Shown: piece by piece, positions 42,751-51,067 of the stretch | How positions within the stretch are numbered: the first letter of the stretch is position 1 | How the letters are laid out: every line of letters starts with the position of its first letter | NCBI GenBank assembly: GCA_014384675.1 | Contig: JACNFK010000034.1 | Span: 1 to 64,000 of the forward strand | Source of the DNA: Candidatus Thiopontia autotrophica | GTDB lineage: Bacteria > Pseudomonadota > Gammaproteobacteria > GCF-002020875 | Length of the DNA stretch: 64,000 nucleotides | Direction: 5' to 3' | Made by a program: the position numbers and the translations under genes | The notes under the pieces: generated by a model | The model's database searches: none | What the model saw: only the letters and a program-made list of their open reading frames with translations | Told to the model about the DNA's origin: nothing

Positions 42751-44112
42751 TCACATTAAACGCAGCAGATCATTGTATAGTGCCAACGACATCAATCCAA
42801 CCAGAAATAAAATTCCCACCCGTTGTCCCAATGCCATTACCCGCTCTGAAAGAGGTTCTCCTCGCACCCACTCTACAAGGTAGTACAACAGGTGACCGCC
42901 ATCCAGCATCGGAATTGGCAACAAATTCAGCACCCCAAGACTGAGACTAATCAACCCCAAAAATGAGATGAACGGAGTTACTCCAGCCTCCATAGAGGCT
43001 CCAGCATAACCGGCAATACTGATAGGGCCGCTCAGTCCGTCAGTAGAGGTAGTACCAGCAACCATGCGTCCCATCACCTGAATGGTCATTGACGCCATCT
43101 CCCAACACTTTTCTGCCCCACGCACCAGTGCATCCAGTGGCCCATACCTAACCTCTCGGTAATATTCCTGACGATATTTGGTTAGATCAACAGATGCCCC
43201 GATTCGGCCTATAATTTTTTGCTCCAACTCAACTGCAGCTGGCACCAATTCCAATGGAAACACCACCTCATCACGCTCAATAGTCAATGTGAGTGGGCGC
43301 CCAGGGCTATCCTGTATCCACTTAACCCAATCTTGCCATGACAGCACATCCTCACCATCAACGGTCAGCACCAGATCTCCAGACTCAAACCCTGCCAGCT
43401 CTGCAGCACCGCCAGATACCAACTCGCCAATCCTTGGAGGAACATGTGGGCGATTAATTGAAAATCCTAGCTGTTCCAGCATCTCCGGACCCTCCGGAAT
43501 ATTCTCACCAAATGGGTTCTCTAATACCATCTGCTGGTGCAGACCAGACGAACTGACGACCTCCAATGCAATCGGAGTTCCCAGTACCGCAGACCCAAGA
43601 ACCCCCTCTAGTGCCTCTTGCCAGATTCGTACCGGATTTCCATTTACTGAAACAATCTCATCACCCTGTTCCAGGCCGGCTGATGAAGATATGGAGCTTT
43701 CAGCCACCTCTCCAATAATCGGTTTCATCCCACTGACACCAATCATCTGTACTGCGGCAAATGCAATAACTGCAAACACGAAGTTAAATAGTGGCCCCGC
43801 CACTACAATTGCCGCCCGTGCCCCCAGTGATTGATTATCAAAAGAGCGCTCTTTTTCCGACTCCGTAACCTCTTCATCCCCCCCCTCTCCAAGCATCTTC
43901 ACGTAACCACCGAGTGGCAGGGCAGCAATTACATATTCAGTCCCATCCCTCTGCCCTGTTCGCTTCCATAACGGGCGTCCAAACCCCACTGAAAAACGTA
44001 GCACCTTTACCCCTACGCGACGTGCCACCCAAAAGTGGCCAAATTCATGTACGGTTACCAAGATTCCAATGGCGACGATAAAAGCCAACAGTGCATACAG
44101 TCCTGATCCCAT
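42751..44112 (-). CDS. rseP: RIP metalloprotease RseP
   Basis: A 453-residue site-2 protease that releases sigma-E from its anti-sigma factor and clears signal peptides. The zinc motif VHEFGHFWVARR is in the first membrane segment (about 21-32). Two PDZ domains lie in the periplasm (about 120-290). The third ligand is in NLLPIPMLDGGHLL near the C-terminus. It follows dxr with two bases between, as in E. coli. Confidence 0.96.
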   Translation of the reverse strand: MGSGLYALLAFIVAIGILVTVHEFGHFWVARRVGVKVLRFSVGFGRPLWKRTGQRDGTEYVIAALPLGGYVKMLGEGGDEEVTESEKERSFDNQSLGARAAIVVAGPLFNFVFAVIAFAAVQMIGVSGMKPIIGEVAESSISSSAGLEQGDEIVSVNGNPVRIWQEALEGVLGSAVLGTPIALEVVSSSGLHQQMVLENPFGENIPEGPEMLEQLGFSINRPHVPPRIGELVSGGAAELAGFESGDLVLTVDGEDVLSWQDWVKWIQDSPGRPLTLTIERDEVVFPLELVPAAVELEQKIIGRIGASVDLTKYRQEYYREVRYGPLDALVRGAEKCWEMASMTIQVMGRMVAGTTSTDGLSGPISIAGYAGASMEAGVTPFISFLGLISLSLGVLNLLPIPMLDGGHLLYYLVEWVRGEPLSERVMALGQRVGILFLVGLMSLALYNDLLRLM

Positions 44113-44114
44113 CT

Positions 44115-45335
44115 TTATTGCATCCTGGAACCTGGCAATGAACGCCGTTTATCAATCTGCGCAGTGGCCACTGTACGTGACTCACTATCCTTGGCAAGCA
44201 CCAGATCAAGATCAGTCACCTCCTCCACAGCCACCATACTTAGAGTCTCCTCAATCACATCTGCAATCTCCATATAACCAATTTGCCCATTCAGAAATGC
44301 CTCAACTGCAATCTCATTTGATGCATTCAGTACCGTGGTTGCACTGCCTCCTCGCCTCATTGCATCAATTGAAAGTCGAAGACATGGATAACGGCCGAAA
44401 TCAGGTTTTTCAAAATTCAACTCTGCAACCTCAAACAGATCCAGATGCTCCACCCCCGACCCAACTCTTTGCGGCCATCCCAACGCATGCGCAATTGGGG
44501 TTCTCATATCCGGATTCCCCATCTGAGCCAGAACAGAACCGTCACTATACTGAACCATAGAGTGGATTATGCTTTCTGGATGAATGACCACCTGAATTTG
44601 ATCCGGAGTAGCCCCGAACAGCCAGCAAGCCTCAATAAACTCAAGCCCCTTGTTCATCATTGTTGCAGAATCGACAGAGATCTTTTTTCCCATACTCCAG
44701 TTTGGGTGGGCAATCGCCTCCTCCGGTGTAACTGTAGACAGTGTATCTGTTGCACGATTACGGAATGGGCCACCAGAACCAGTCAACAATATTTTCTCCA
44801 CCCCATGCGAAAACTTCCCCAGCGCCGCATCCTGGGGCAGGCATTGAAAAATAGCATTGTGTTCACTATCAATGGGAAGAAGTTGGGCGCCACAAGCCTC
44901 AACCTCATCCATAAAAAGGTGACCCGTCATCACCATAGACTCTTTGTTGGCCAGTAAAACACGCTTGCCTGCACGTACCGCAGCCATTGTCGGGTGTAGA
45001 CCCGCTGCTCCGACAATTGCAGCCATCACCTGATCAACCGAGGATTCGGATGCAACTCTCTCCATCCCTTCGATACCAGAAAGAACCTCTGTCTCTGGAC
45101 TAATCTCAGACAACAATCCTGACAATTTCTCTGCACTATCAGCCTCGGTTACCACCGCAAATTCAGGATGAAACTCTCCACACTGCTCTGCAAGCAGATT
45201 AATCTGCTTATGTGCAGTAAGCGCAACAACCCGATATTTGTCTGGGTGCCGAGATATAACATCAAGGGTGCTCCTGCCAATAGATCCAGTTGCACCCAGC
45301 ACAGTTACCCCCTGCTGACATCCATCCCCCATCAT
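44115..45335 (-). CDS. dxr: 1-deoxy-D-xylulose 5-phosphate reductoisomerase
   Basis: A 406-residue enzyme, the first committed step of the MEP isoprenoid pathway. The NADPH site is VTVLGATGSIGRSTLDVI (about 10-27). The metal and substrate blocks are LPIDSEHNAIFQCL, GSGGPFR and SVDSATMMNKGLEFIEA. Its start overlaps the cdsA stop. Two adjacent ATGs open the gene; the first is used. Confidence 0.97.
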   Translation of the reverse strand: MMGDGCQQGVTVLGATGSIGRSTLDVISRHPDKYRVVALTAHKQINLLAEQCGEFHPEFAVVTEADSAEKLSGLLSEISPETEVLSGIEGMERVASESSVDQVMAAIVGAAGLHPTMAAVRAGKRVLLANKESMVMTGHLFMDEVEACGAQLLPIDSEHNAIFQCLPQDAALGKFSHGVEKILLTGSGGPFRNRATDTLSTVTPEEAIAHPNWSMGKKISVDSATMMNKGLEFIEACWLFGATPDQIQVVIHPESIIHSMVQYSDGSVLAQMGNPDMRTPIAHALGWPQRVGSGVEHLDLFEVAELNFEKPDFGRYPCLRLSIDAMRRGGSATTVLNASNEIAVEAFLNGQIGYMEIADVIEETLSMVAVEEVTDLDLVLAKDSESRTVATAQIDKRRSLPGSRMQ

Positions 45336-46141
45336 AGCCCTCCAACAACAGTCAGCAGGAATAGAAAAATCGGTGCTGCTGCAGTCAGGCTGTCTACTCG
45401 ATCCAGCATACCTCCATGCCCAGGAATCAAGCTACCACTATCCTTTATTCCTGCGTTACGTTTATACGCACTCTCTACCAGATCACCAACCACCGAAAAT
45501 ATAACCACTCCTACTGCTATCAACAGGAAAAGAGGTAATCCCATATCTATTTTTACCAGATAACTATAGGCAATAATTGCTGTAATTAATGCGAAACCAA
45601 CTCCGCCCAACAACCCTTCAACGCTCTTTTTTGGACTCACATTAGGGGCCAATTTTCTGTTGCCGAATTTGCGTCCGACCAGATACGCGCCCGTATCTGC
45701 GCTCCAGACTAACAATAACAATGACAGTAAAAACTCGACTCCATATTGATGAATCTCACCCAGTGCATGCCACGCAGGAATCAACACGATTATTCCTGCA
45801 ACATGCCCCATGTTGCGACTAAAAACCCACTTCGTTCTTTCAGGAAAATATCGCAACCAAAAGAGTGCGGAAACCCACCAGATAAGTGCAATGCTGAGTA
45901 GCACCCCCAATGGGATAAAACTGCCAAAATAGAAGAGAACAATCAATATTGTAGTGTAGACAATGCGAGGTAAAATCAGAGTCTGTCCAGATAGGCGTCC
46001 CCACTCCCATGCTGCAGGAACAAGCAACAGCATAAGCAGAACAAAAAACTCATCTCCCTGCAGATAGAAGATAGACCATAACAGCAATGGCCCCAATACC
46101 AATGCACTAATTGTACGTTGAGCAAAGGGCGACAGAATCAA
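45332..46141 (-). CDS. cdsA: Phosphatidate cytidylyltransferase
   Basis: A 269-residue polytopic inner-membrane enzyme that makes CDP-diacylglycerol. About seven to eight hydrophobic segments are visible. The C-terminal family signature is VGDLVESAYKRNAGIKDSGS followed by IPGHGGMLDRVDS. It overlaps uppS upstream and dxr downstream by four bases each, so translation of the three is probably coupled. Confidence 0.95.
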   Translation of the reverse strand: MILSPFAQRTISALVLGPLLLWSIFYLQGDEFFVLLMLLLVPAAWEWGRLSGQTLILPRIVYTTILIVLFYFGSFIPLGVLLSIALIWWVSALFWLRYFPERTKWVFSRNMGHVAGIIVLIPAWHALGEIHQYGVEFLLSLLLLVWSADTGAYLVGRKFGNRKLAPNVSPKKSVEGLLGGVGFALITAIIAYSYLVKIDMGLPLFLLIAVGVVIFSVVGDLVESAYKRNAGIKDSGSLIPGHGGMLDRVDSLTAAAPIFLFLLTVVGGL

Positions 46142-46875
46142 TCCTCTTCCTCCAACAACTGATCCCCGGTTCTACCAAACCTGCGTTGTCTGCCCTCAAA
46201 AGAGCTGACAGCCAAATCCAGAGCCTGGCGATCAAACTCTGGCCAGAACAGATCTGAAAAATAGAATTCACAATAGGCCATCTGCCAGAGTAGAAAATTA
46301 CTTACCCGCTTCTCTCCCCCGGTACGAATAAACAGCTCTGGATCAGGTAGGTCACTCAGAGTAACTTGCTCATGCAATATCTCTTCAGTGATCTGCTCCG
46401 GAGCTAACGTTCCATTTGCCACCTGATGACACAGTGTACGAGTTGCCTCTGTAATATCCCAACGTCCGCCATAATTGGCTGCAATATTCAGAGACAACCT
46501 GGAATTATCTTTGGTTAACTCCTCTGCCTCTGCAATGGTAGCCTGAAGCTTTTCCGAGAAACCACTCTTGTCTCCAATAACACGGAGACGAATACCATTT
46601 TTGTGTAGACGCTTAACCTCTCTCTTTAGTGAAGACATAAAGAGATCCATCAAAAACGAAACCTCCTCCTCAGGTCGTCTCCAGTTTTCTGTACTAAAGG
46701 CAAACAGGGTAAGGGCCTCAACCCCCAAATCAATACAGCCTTCTACAGTGGAACGAACTCGCTCCACCCCACGCTTATGCCCCCAGAAACGTGGCCGTTT
46801 CTGCCTGCGCGCCCAGCGTCCATTACCATCCATAACGATGGCAATATGGCGCGGAATTCGGTTTTTCGGTGGCAC
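46138..46875 (-). CDS. uppS: Undecaprenyl diphosphate synthase
   Basis: A 245-residue cis-prenyltransferase that makes the C55 lipid carrier for peptidoglycan and O-antigen. The active-site Asp is in HIAIVMDGNGRWARRQKRPR (about 9-28). LTLFAFSTENWRRPEEEV and the C-terminal LFIRTGGEKRVSNFLLWQMAYCE complete the signature. It lies between frr and cdsA. Confidence 0.97.
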   Translation of the reverse strand: MPPKNRIPRHIAIVMDGNGRWARRQKRPRFWGHKRGVERVRSTVEGCIDLGVEALTLFAFSTENWRRPEEEVSFLMDLFMSSLKREVKRLHKNGIRLRVIGDKSGFSEKLQATIAEAEELTKDNSRLSLNIAANYGGRWDITEATRTLCHQVANGTLAPEQITEEILHEQVTLSDLPDPELFIRTGGEKRVSNFLLWQMAYCEFYFSDLFWPEFDRQALDLAVSSFEGRQRRFGRTGDQLLEEED

Positions 46876-46907
46876 GTGTGGATTATAGATTGAGGCTTGA
46901 GATACGC

Positions 46908-47465
46908 CTATATCTCCATCAGGTCATCTTCCTTAGCCTGAACTATTTTGCCCACCTCGGCGACATGCTGATCAGTCAACTTCTGCACATCATCAATGGC
47001 ATCATGCTCTTCATCTTCAGAAATCTCCTTCTCCTTAAGCAGGTCCCTGAAATCACTATTGGCATCACGACGAATATTGCGGATAGCCACTTTGGCAGAT
47101 TCACCCTCATGCTTGACCACACGAACCAGATCACGGCGCCTCTCTTCTGTCAACGGTGGCAGTGGAATACGTATAATAGTACCTGCAGTTGCAGGATTAA
47201 GGCCGAGATCAGCCTCCATAATCGCCTTCTCAATTGGCTGAACCATGGTTTTCTCCCATGGAACTATTGTCAATGTGCGTGAATCTGTGGCTGTAACATT
47301 GGCGACCTGATTCAAGGGGGTACTACTACCGTAGTAATCCACACTTATCTGTTCTAACAGGCTGGGGTGGGCACGACCAGCTCTAAGCTTGGAGAGCTCC
47401 CCCTTAAGCGATTCAACACTCTTCCCCATGCGCCCCTTCGCATCCTGTTTGATCTCATTAATCAT
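46908..47465 (-). CDS. frr: Ribosome-recycling factor
   Basis: A 185-residue factor that splits post-termination ribosomes together with EF-G. The sequence covers the whole family: [29 protein letters not shown] (here [20 protein letters not shown]), [37 protein letters not shown] and a C-terminal helix. It starts 32 bases after pyrH. Confidence 0.97.
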   Translation of the reverse strand: MINEIKQDAKGRMGKSVESLKGELSKLRAGRAHPSLLEQISVDYYGSSTPLNQVANVTATDSRTLTIVPWEKTMVQPIEKAIMEADLGLNPATAGTIIRIPLPPLTEERRRDLVRVVKHEGESAKVAIRNIRRDANSDFRDLLKEKEISEDEEHDAIDDVQKLTDQHVAEVGKIVQAKEDDLMEI

Positions 47466-47497
47466 TCTCAGAATTCCTTTCTAAACATCTTTAACCA

Positions 47498-48226
47498 TCA
47501 AGACGCGGAAACCACCAATGTTCCCTCATCTTCACTCATCAACGCGCCACGCAAACCACCATGGCGCACCATATTAAATACCCTAAGCGGCATATTATGC
47601 TCCCGACAGAGAACAATTGCAGTCAAATCCATCACTCCAAGCTGCCTCTCGAGCACCTCATCATAACTTATACGCTTGATCAGTGTTGCATCTGGCTCCT
47701 TGACTGGATCTGCACTATACACTCCATCAACTTTGGTCGCTTTCATCACTACATCTGCCTTTATCTCAATACCTCTCAGGCATGCCGCAGTATCGGTTGT
47801 GAAAAAAGGATTGCCTGTACCAGCCGCAAACAGTACCACCTCTCCATTATCAAGTGCCGCAATCGCATCACGAGTTGTATATTCATCACAAACCTTGGAA
47901 ATTTTGAATGCAGACATGGCTCTGGCAGCAATTCCAGCCTGATCCAATGCATCCCTCATTGCAATTGCATTCATGACAGTAGCCAGCATCCCTATCTGGT
48001 CACCAGTAACCCTGTCTACCCCGGCCTCTGCCAGACTGGCTCCACGACAGTAGTTACCCCCACCAATTACGATCGCTACCTGAACACCAAGTTTTGTAAT
48101 TGCAGATATCTCCTCAACCATCTGTGCAAGAATTGTCGGATCTATACCCTGACAACCCTCTCCCATAAGAGCCTCCCCGCTCAGCTTAAGTAAAATGCGT
48201 CGATAGATTGGTCGATCTGACATCAC
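47498..48226 (-). CDS. pyrH: UMP kinase
   Basis: A 242-residue hexameric UMP kinase of the amino-acid-kinase fold. Motifs are [13 protein letters not shown] (about 9-21), [32 protein letters not shown]-type [17 protein letters not shown] and [14 protein letters not shown]. It supplies UDP for RNA, peptidoglycan and lipid precursors. It follows tsf after a terminator (48291-48322), so it needs its own promoter or readthrough. Confidence 0.97.
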   Translation of the reverse strand: MMSDRPIYRRILLKLSGEALMGEGCQGIDPTILAQMVEEISAITKLGVQVAIVIGGGNYCRGASLAEAGVDRVTGDQIGMLATVMNAIAMRDALDQAGIAARAMSAFKISKVCDEYTTRDAIAALDNGEVVLFAAGTGNPFFTTDTAACLRGIEIKADVVMKATKVDGVYSADPVKEPDATLIKRISYDEVLERQLGVMDLTAIVLCREHNMPLRVFNMVRHGGLRGALMSEDEGTLVVSAS

Positions 48227-48290
48227 AATTTCCTCTTCAAGTACAAAACATTAACCCATAAGGAGTCTGTTACTCCTACATATTAAAGTC

Positions 48291-48322
48291 AAAAAAAAGC
48301 CTTCCATAATAGAAGGCTTTCT
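48291..48322 (-). terminator. Intrinsic terminator after tsf
   Basis: On the minus strand AAGCCTTC pairs with GAAGGCTT (arms 48297-48304 and 48312-48319, 7-base loop), followed by eight T residues (48298-48291). This is a textbook rho-independent terminator of the rpsB-tsf transcript. A second small hairpin, AGGAGT/ACTCCT (48261-48277), lies just downstream, before pyrH. Confidence 0.85.
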
Positions 48323-48351
48323 CAAAACTCTAACAGCTAAAAAAGATCTCT

Positions 48352-49233
48352 CTAACCATTAATCTGAGCCATAACCTCATCCGCGAAGTTCTCTTCTCTC
48401 TTTTCGATTCCTTCACCCACCTCAAGACGTGCAAACTCCACGATGGTAGCCCCATTGGATTCCATCAATTGTGCGATAGTCTGATCTGCATCTTTTACAA
48501 AAGGCTGTCCAAGCAGAGTAACCTCATTGACAAATTTCTTCATTTTTCCAACCACCATCTTCTCAATGATGTTTTCAGGCTTGCCGCTCTCTACTGCCTG
48601 GGAAGAGAATATCTCTTTCTCCCTGGCCAAAACATCTGCCGGAATATCATCTTCAGAAAGTGCTATTGGACGGATTGCTGCCACATGCATGGAGACATCC
48701 TTGGCCAACAGAGCATCACCACCCTGCAGGGCAGTCATCACACCAATACGACCACCATGAGAATAGAATCCTATTACTCCACCTCTGGAATCAATTACAG
48801 AGAAACGACGCACTGTCATGTTCTCTCCCAGTTTCGCAATCAACTCCTGACGACGAACCTCAACGGTAGTAGACCCACCAGCCAGATCCATATCGGAAAG
48901 TACCGCCACATCCGCTGGTGATCCAGCCAGAACTGTTGACGCAATCTGATTGGCAAACTCAACGAACTCATCACCCTTGGCAACAAAGTCAGTCTCACAG
49001 TTCACCTCAACCATTACCCCACGTGAACCATCATCACTTACACTAATTGCCACAACACCTTCGGCTGCAACTCTTGATGCCTTCTTGTCAGCCTTGGCCA
49101 AACCAGATTTTCTCAGGTTCTCAATAGCTACATCTATATCACCATCAGTCTCAACAAGTGCTTTTTTGCACTCCATCATGCCGGCACCAGTGCGTTCTCG
49201 CAGCTCTTTTACCTGACTTGCTGTAATTGCCAT
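48352..49233 (-). CDS. tsf: Translation elongation factor Ts
   Basis: A 293-residue nucleotide-exchange factor for EF-Tu. The N-terminal UBA-like domain is VKELRERTGAGMMECKKALVE. Core domains contain VEVNCETDFVAKGDEF, the site that docks on EF-Tu. The length is typical of gammaproteobacteria. It is co-transcribed with rpsB (11-base gap) and followed by a terminator. Confidence 0.97.
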   Translation of the reverse strand: MAITASQVKELRERTGAGMMECKKALVETDGDIDVAIENLRKSGLAKADKKASRVAAEGVVAISVSDDGSRGVMVEVNCETDFVAKGDEFVEFANQIASTVLAGSPADVAVLSDMDLAGGSTTVEVRRQELIAKLGENMTVRRFSVIDSRGGVIGFYSHGGRIGVMTALQGGDALLAKDVSMHVAAIRPIALSEDDIPADVLAREKEIFSSQAVESGKPENIIEKMVVGKMKKFVNEVTLLGQPFVKDADQTIAQLMESNGATIVEFARLEVGEGIEKREENFADEVMAQING

Positions 49234-49244
49234 CCCTTATCTCC

Positions 49245-50060
49245 TTATCCTTGCTCAGACTCTTCTTCAGTGGCAGCAACTGCTGTCTCTGCAGGCGCAT
49301 CTGCTGCTGCTTCAACCTTCTCTTTCACTGGCGCCTTCTCTGTTGCTGGCGCCTTCTCTTCAGCAGGTGCTGCTGTAGTTGTTGCCGCCTTGGCATCTAA
49401 AATCGCATCTGCAGCCGCACGAACATAGAGTTGAATTGCACGAATTGCATCATCATTTCCAGGAATCACATAATCCACATCCTCAGGATTATTATTGGTG
49501 TCTACAACCCCAATAACCGGAATTTTCAACTTTCTGGCCTCATTGATCGCAATACCTTCATGACCTGTATCAACCACGATAATTGCTGATGGCAGACCAC
49601 CCATATCCTGGATTCCACCCAATGTATGCTCAAGCTTATCCAGCTCACGAGACATCATCAGCCCCTCTTTTTTGGTCAATCTTTCCAGACGACCATCATC
49701 ACGCATCGCCTGAATATCTTTCAAACGACGAATAGACTGCTTAACAGTCTTGAAATTTGTAAGCATTCCACCAAGCCAGCGGTGGTTAACGTATGGCATA
49801 CCCGCACGCTCTGCCTCTTCGCGCACAGTCTTTTGAGCAGCACGCTTGGTTCCAACAAACAGGACCTTGCCATTCTTGGCTGCAACACCACCAATGAAGT
49901 TCATTGCATCCTGAAACATTGGCAATGTCTTCTCAAGGTTGATGATATGGATTTTGTTACGATCCCCAAAAATATATGGGGCCATCTTTGGATCCCAAAA
50001 ACGGGTCTGGTGGCCAAAATGGACACCGGCTTCAAGCATTTGTCTCATAGAAACGGACAT
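49245..50060 (-). CDS. rpsB: Small ribosomal subunit protein S2
   Basis: A 271-residue S2. The conserved body (about 1-225) begins [20 protein letters not shown] and contains [20 protein letters not shown] and the second signature [20 protein letters not shown]. The start is set at ATG 50060, where the family begins; the frame continues nine codons upstream. The C-terminus carries an extra Ala/Glu/Lys/Pro-rich tail of about 45 residues ([15 protein letters not shown]), longer than E. coli S2 and probably disordered. Confidence 0.96.
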   Translation of the reverse strand: MSVSMRQMLEAGVHFGHQTRFWDPKMAPYIFGDRNKIHIINLEKTLPMFQDAMNFIGGVAAKNGKVLFVGTKRAAQKTVREEAERAGMPYVNHRWLGGMLTNFKTVKQSIRRLKDIQAMRDDGRLERLTKKEGLMMSRELDKLEHTLGGIQDMGGLPSAIIVVDTGHEGIAINEARKLKIPVIGVVDTNNNPEDVDYVIPGNDDAIRAIQLYVRAAADAILDAKAATTTAAPAEEKAPATEKAPVKEKVEAAADAPAETAVAATEEESEQG

Positions 50061-50232
50061 ATTTTTTCTCTCTCTATATTTTCGCAACTGTTTGACTTGA
50101 TAGTTAAATAACAGTTACTTTGGGTTTAGCCTCCGCATACCTGATGACCCCAATCACCTGTTAAAGCGACACCCGGGCTCATAATGACAGCATGCGTGTG
50201 AATTAAATTTACACTTTCTCTCACAGAAAATG
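50061..50232 (-). promoter_or_regulatory. Probable rpsB leader (S2 autoregulatory region)
   Basis: The mapped promoter leaves a leader of about 170 bases before rpsB. On the minus strand it contains CCCGGGTGTCGC, TGATTGGGGTCATCA (a small stem-loop) and GTATGCGGAGGCTAAACCC (50122-50140). Gammaproteobacterial rpsB transcripts have a conserved leader through which S2 represses its own synthesis, and the GGAGGCTAAACCC segment fits my memory of it. The structure was not computed. Confidence 0.4.
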
Positions 50233-50239
50233 CGCGCGA

Positions 50240-50268
50240 AGTATACTACGCACTACCTTTTTAGACAA
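50240..50268 (-). promoter_or_regulatory. rpsB promoter
   Basis: On the minus strand TTGTCT (50268-50263) and TATACT (50245-50240) are separated by exactly 17 bases. They are followed by a GC-rich discriminator TCGCGCGC, a hallmark of stringently controlled ribosomal promoters. The encoded DksA (20443-20877) would act at such a promoter. Confidence 0.65.
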
Positions 50269-50293
50269 ACATACTTTCTGTAATTACCTCATT

Positions 50294-51067
50294 ATGAGCA
50301 TCATCATCAAAACTGACAAAGAGATTGAGAAAATGCGTGTCGCTGGACGGCTGGCCGCTGATGTATTGGTCATGATCGAACCACATGTTGTCACAGGTAT
50401 TACTACAGAAGCGCTTGACCAGATATGCCATGACTATATCGTCAATGTGCAGAAGGCAACTCCTGCCCCTCTCAACTACCATGGCTTCCCCAAATCAATC
50501 TGCACCTCAGTCAACCACGTTATCTGCCATGGAATTCCCGGCAAGAAGAGGTTAAAAAAGGGAGATATCATCAATATTGATATCACTGTAATAAAGGATG
50601 GGTATCATGGTGACACCAGCAAGATGTTTACCATTGGCAAGGTCCCAATTCGGGCACAGCGTCTTGTTCAGGTATCGAGAGAGTGTCTACTCAAGGGAAT
50701 TGCACTTGTAAAGCCAGGAGTCCACCTGGGAGATATCGGCCACATCATTCAGAAACACGCAGAGAAATATAATTTCTCGGTAGTTCACGAGTACTGTGGT
50801 CATGGTATCGGTAAAGAGTTCCATGAGGAGCCACAAGTTTTACACTATGGTGAACAGGGAACCGGCCCGATATTGGAAGCGGGGATGATTTTCACCATAG
50901 AACCCATGATAAATGCCGGAAAACGTCACAGCAGACTTAATCCAACTGACAACTGGACTGTCACCACCAAGGATCGTAGCCTATCTGCACAGTGGGAACA
51001 TACCCTACTGGTGACCGAGGATGGTGTTGAAGTCCTGACACGCAGAGAGGAAGAGGATGACCTCTAA
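50294..51067 (+). CDS. map: Methionine aminopeptidase, type I
   Basis: A 257-residue metalloprotease that removes initiator methionine. The metal ligands are in INIDITVIKDGYHGDTSKMF (two Asp), EYCGHGIGKEFHEEP (His), MIFTIEPMI (Glu) and SAQWEHTLLVTEDG (Glu). No N-terminal zinc extension is present (type Ia). It is divergent from rpsB, the conserved arrangement, and overlaps glnD by 11 bases. Confidence 0.97.
   Translation: MSIIIKTDKEIEKMRVAGRLAADVLVMIEPHVVTGITTEALDQICHDYIVNVQKATPAPLNYHGFPKSICTSVNHVICHGIPGKKRLKKGDIINIDITVIKDGYHGDTSKMFTIGKVPIRAQRLVQVSRECLLKGIALVKPGVHLGDIGHIIQKHAEKYNFSVVHEYCGHGIGKEFHEEPQVLHYGEQGTGPILEAGMIFTIEPMINAGKRHSRLNPTDNWTVTTKDRSLSAQWEHTLLVTEDGVEVLTRREEEDDL

Noticed and set aside
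43178-43834. 218-codon plus-strand open frame inside rseP
   Set aside because: Antisense shadow of the PDZ region with repetitive Ser/Pro/Thr composition; no supporting signal.
49262-49400. Repetitive stretch in the rpsB 3' region as a DNA repeat element
   Set aside because: It is the coding sequence of an Ala/Glu/Lys/Pro-rich S2 tail (repeated EKAP units), not an independent repeat.
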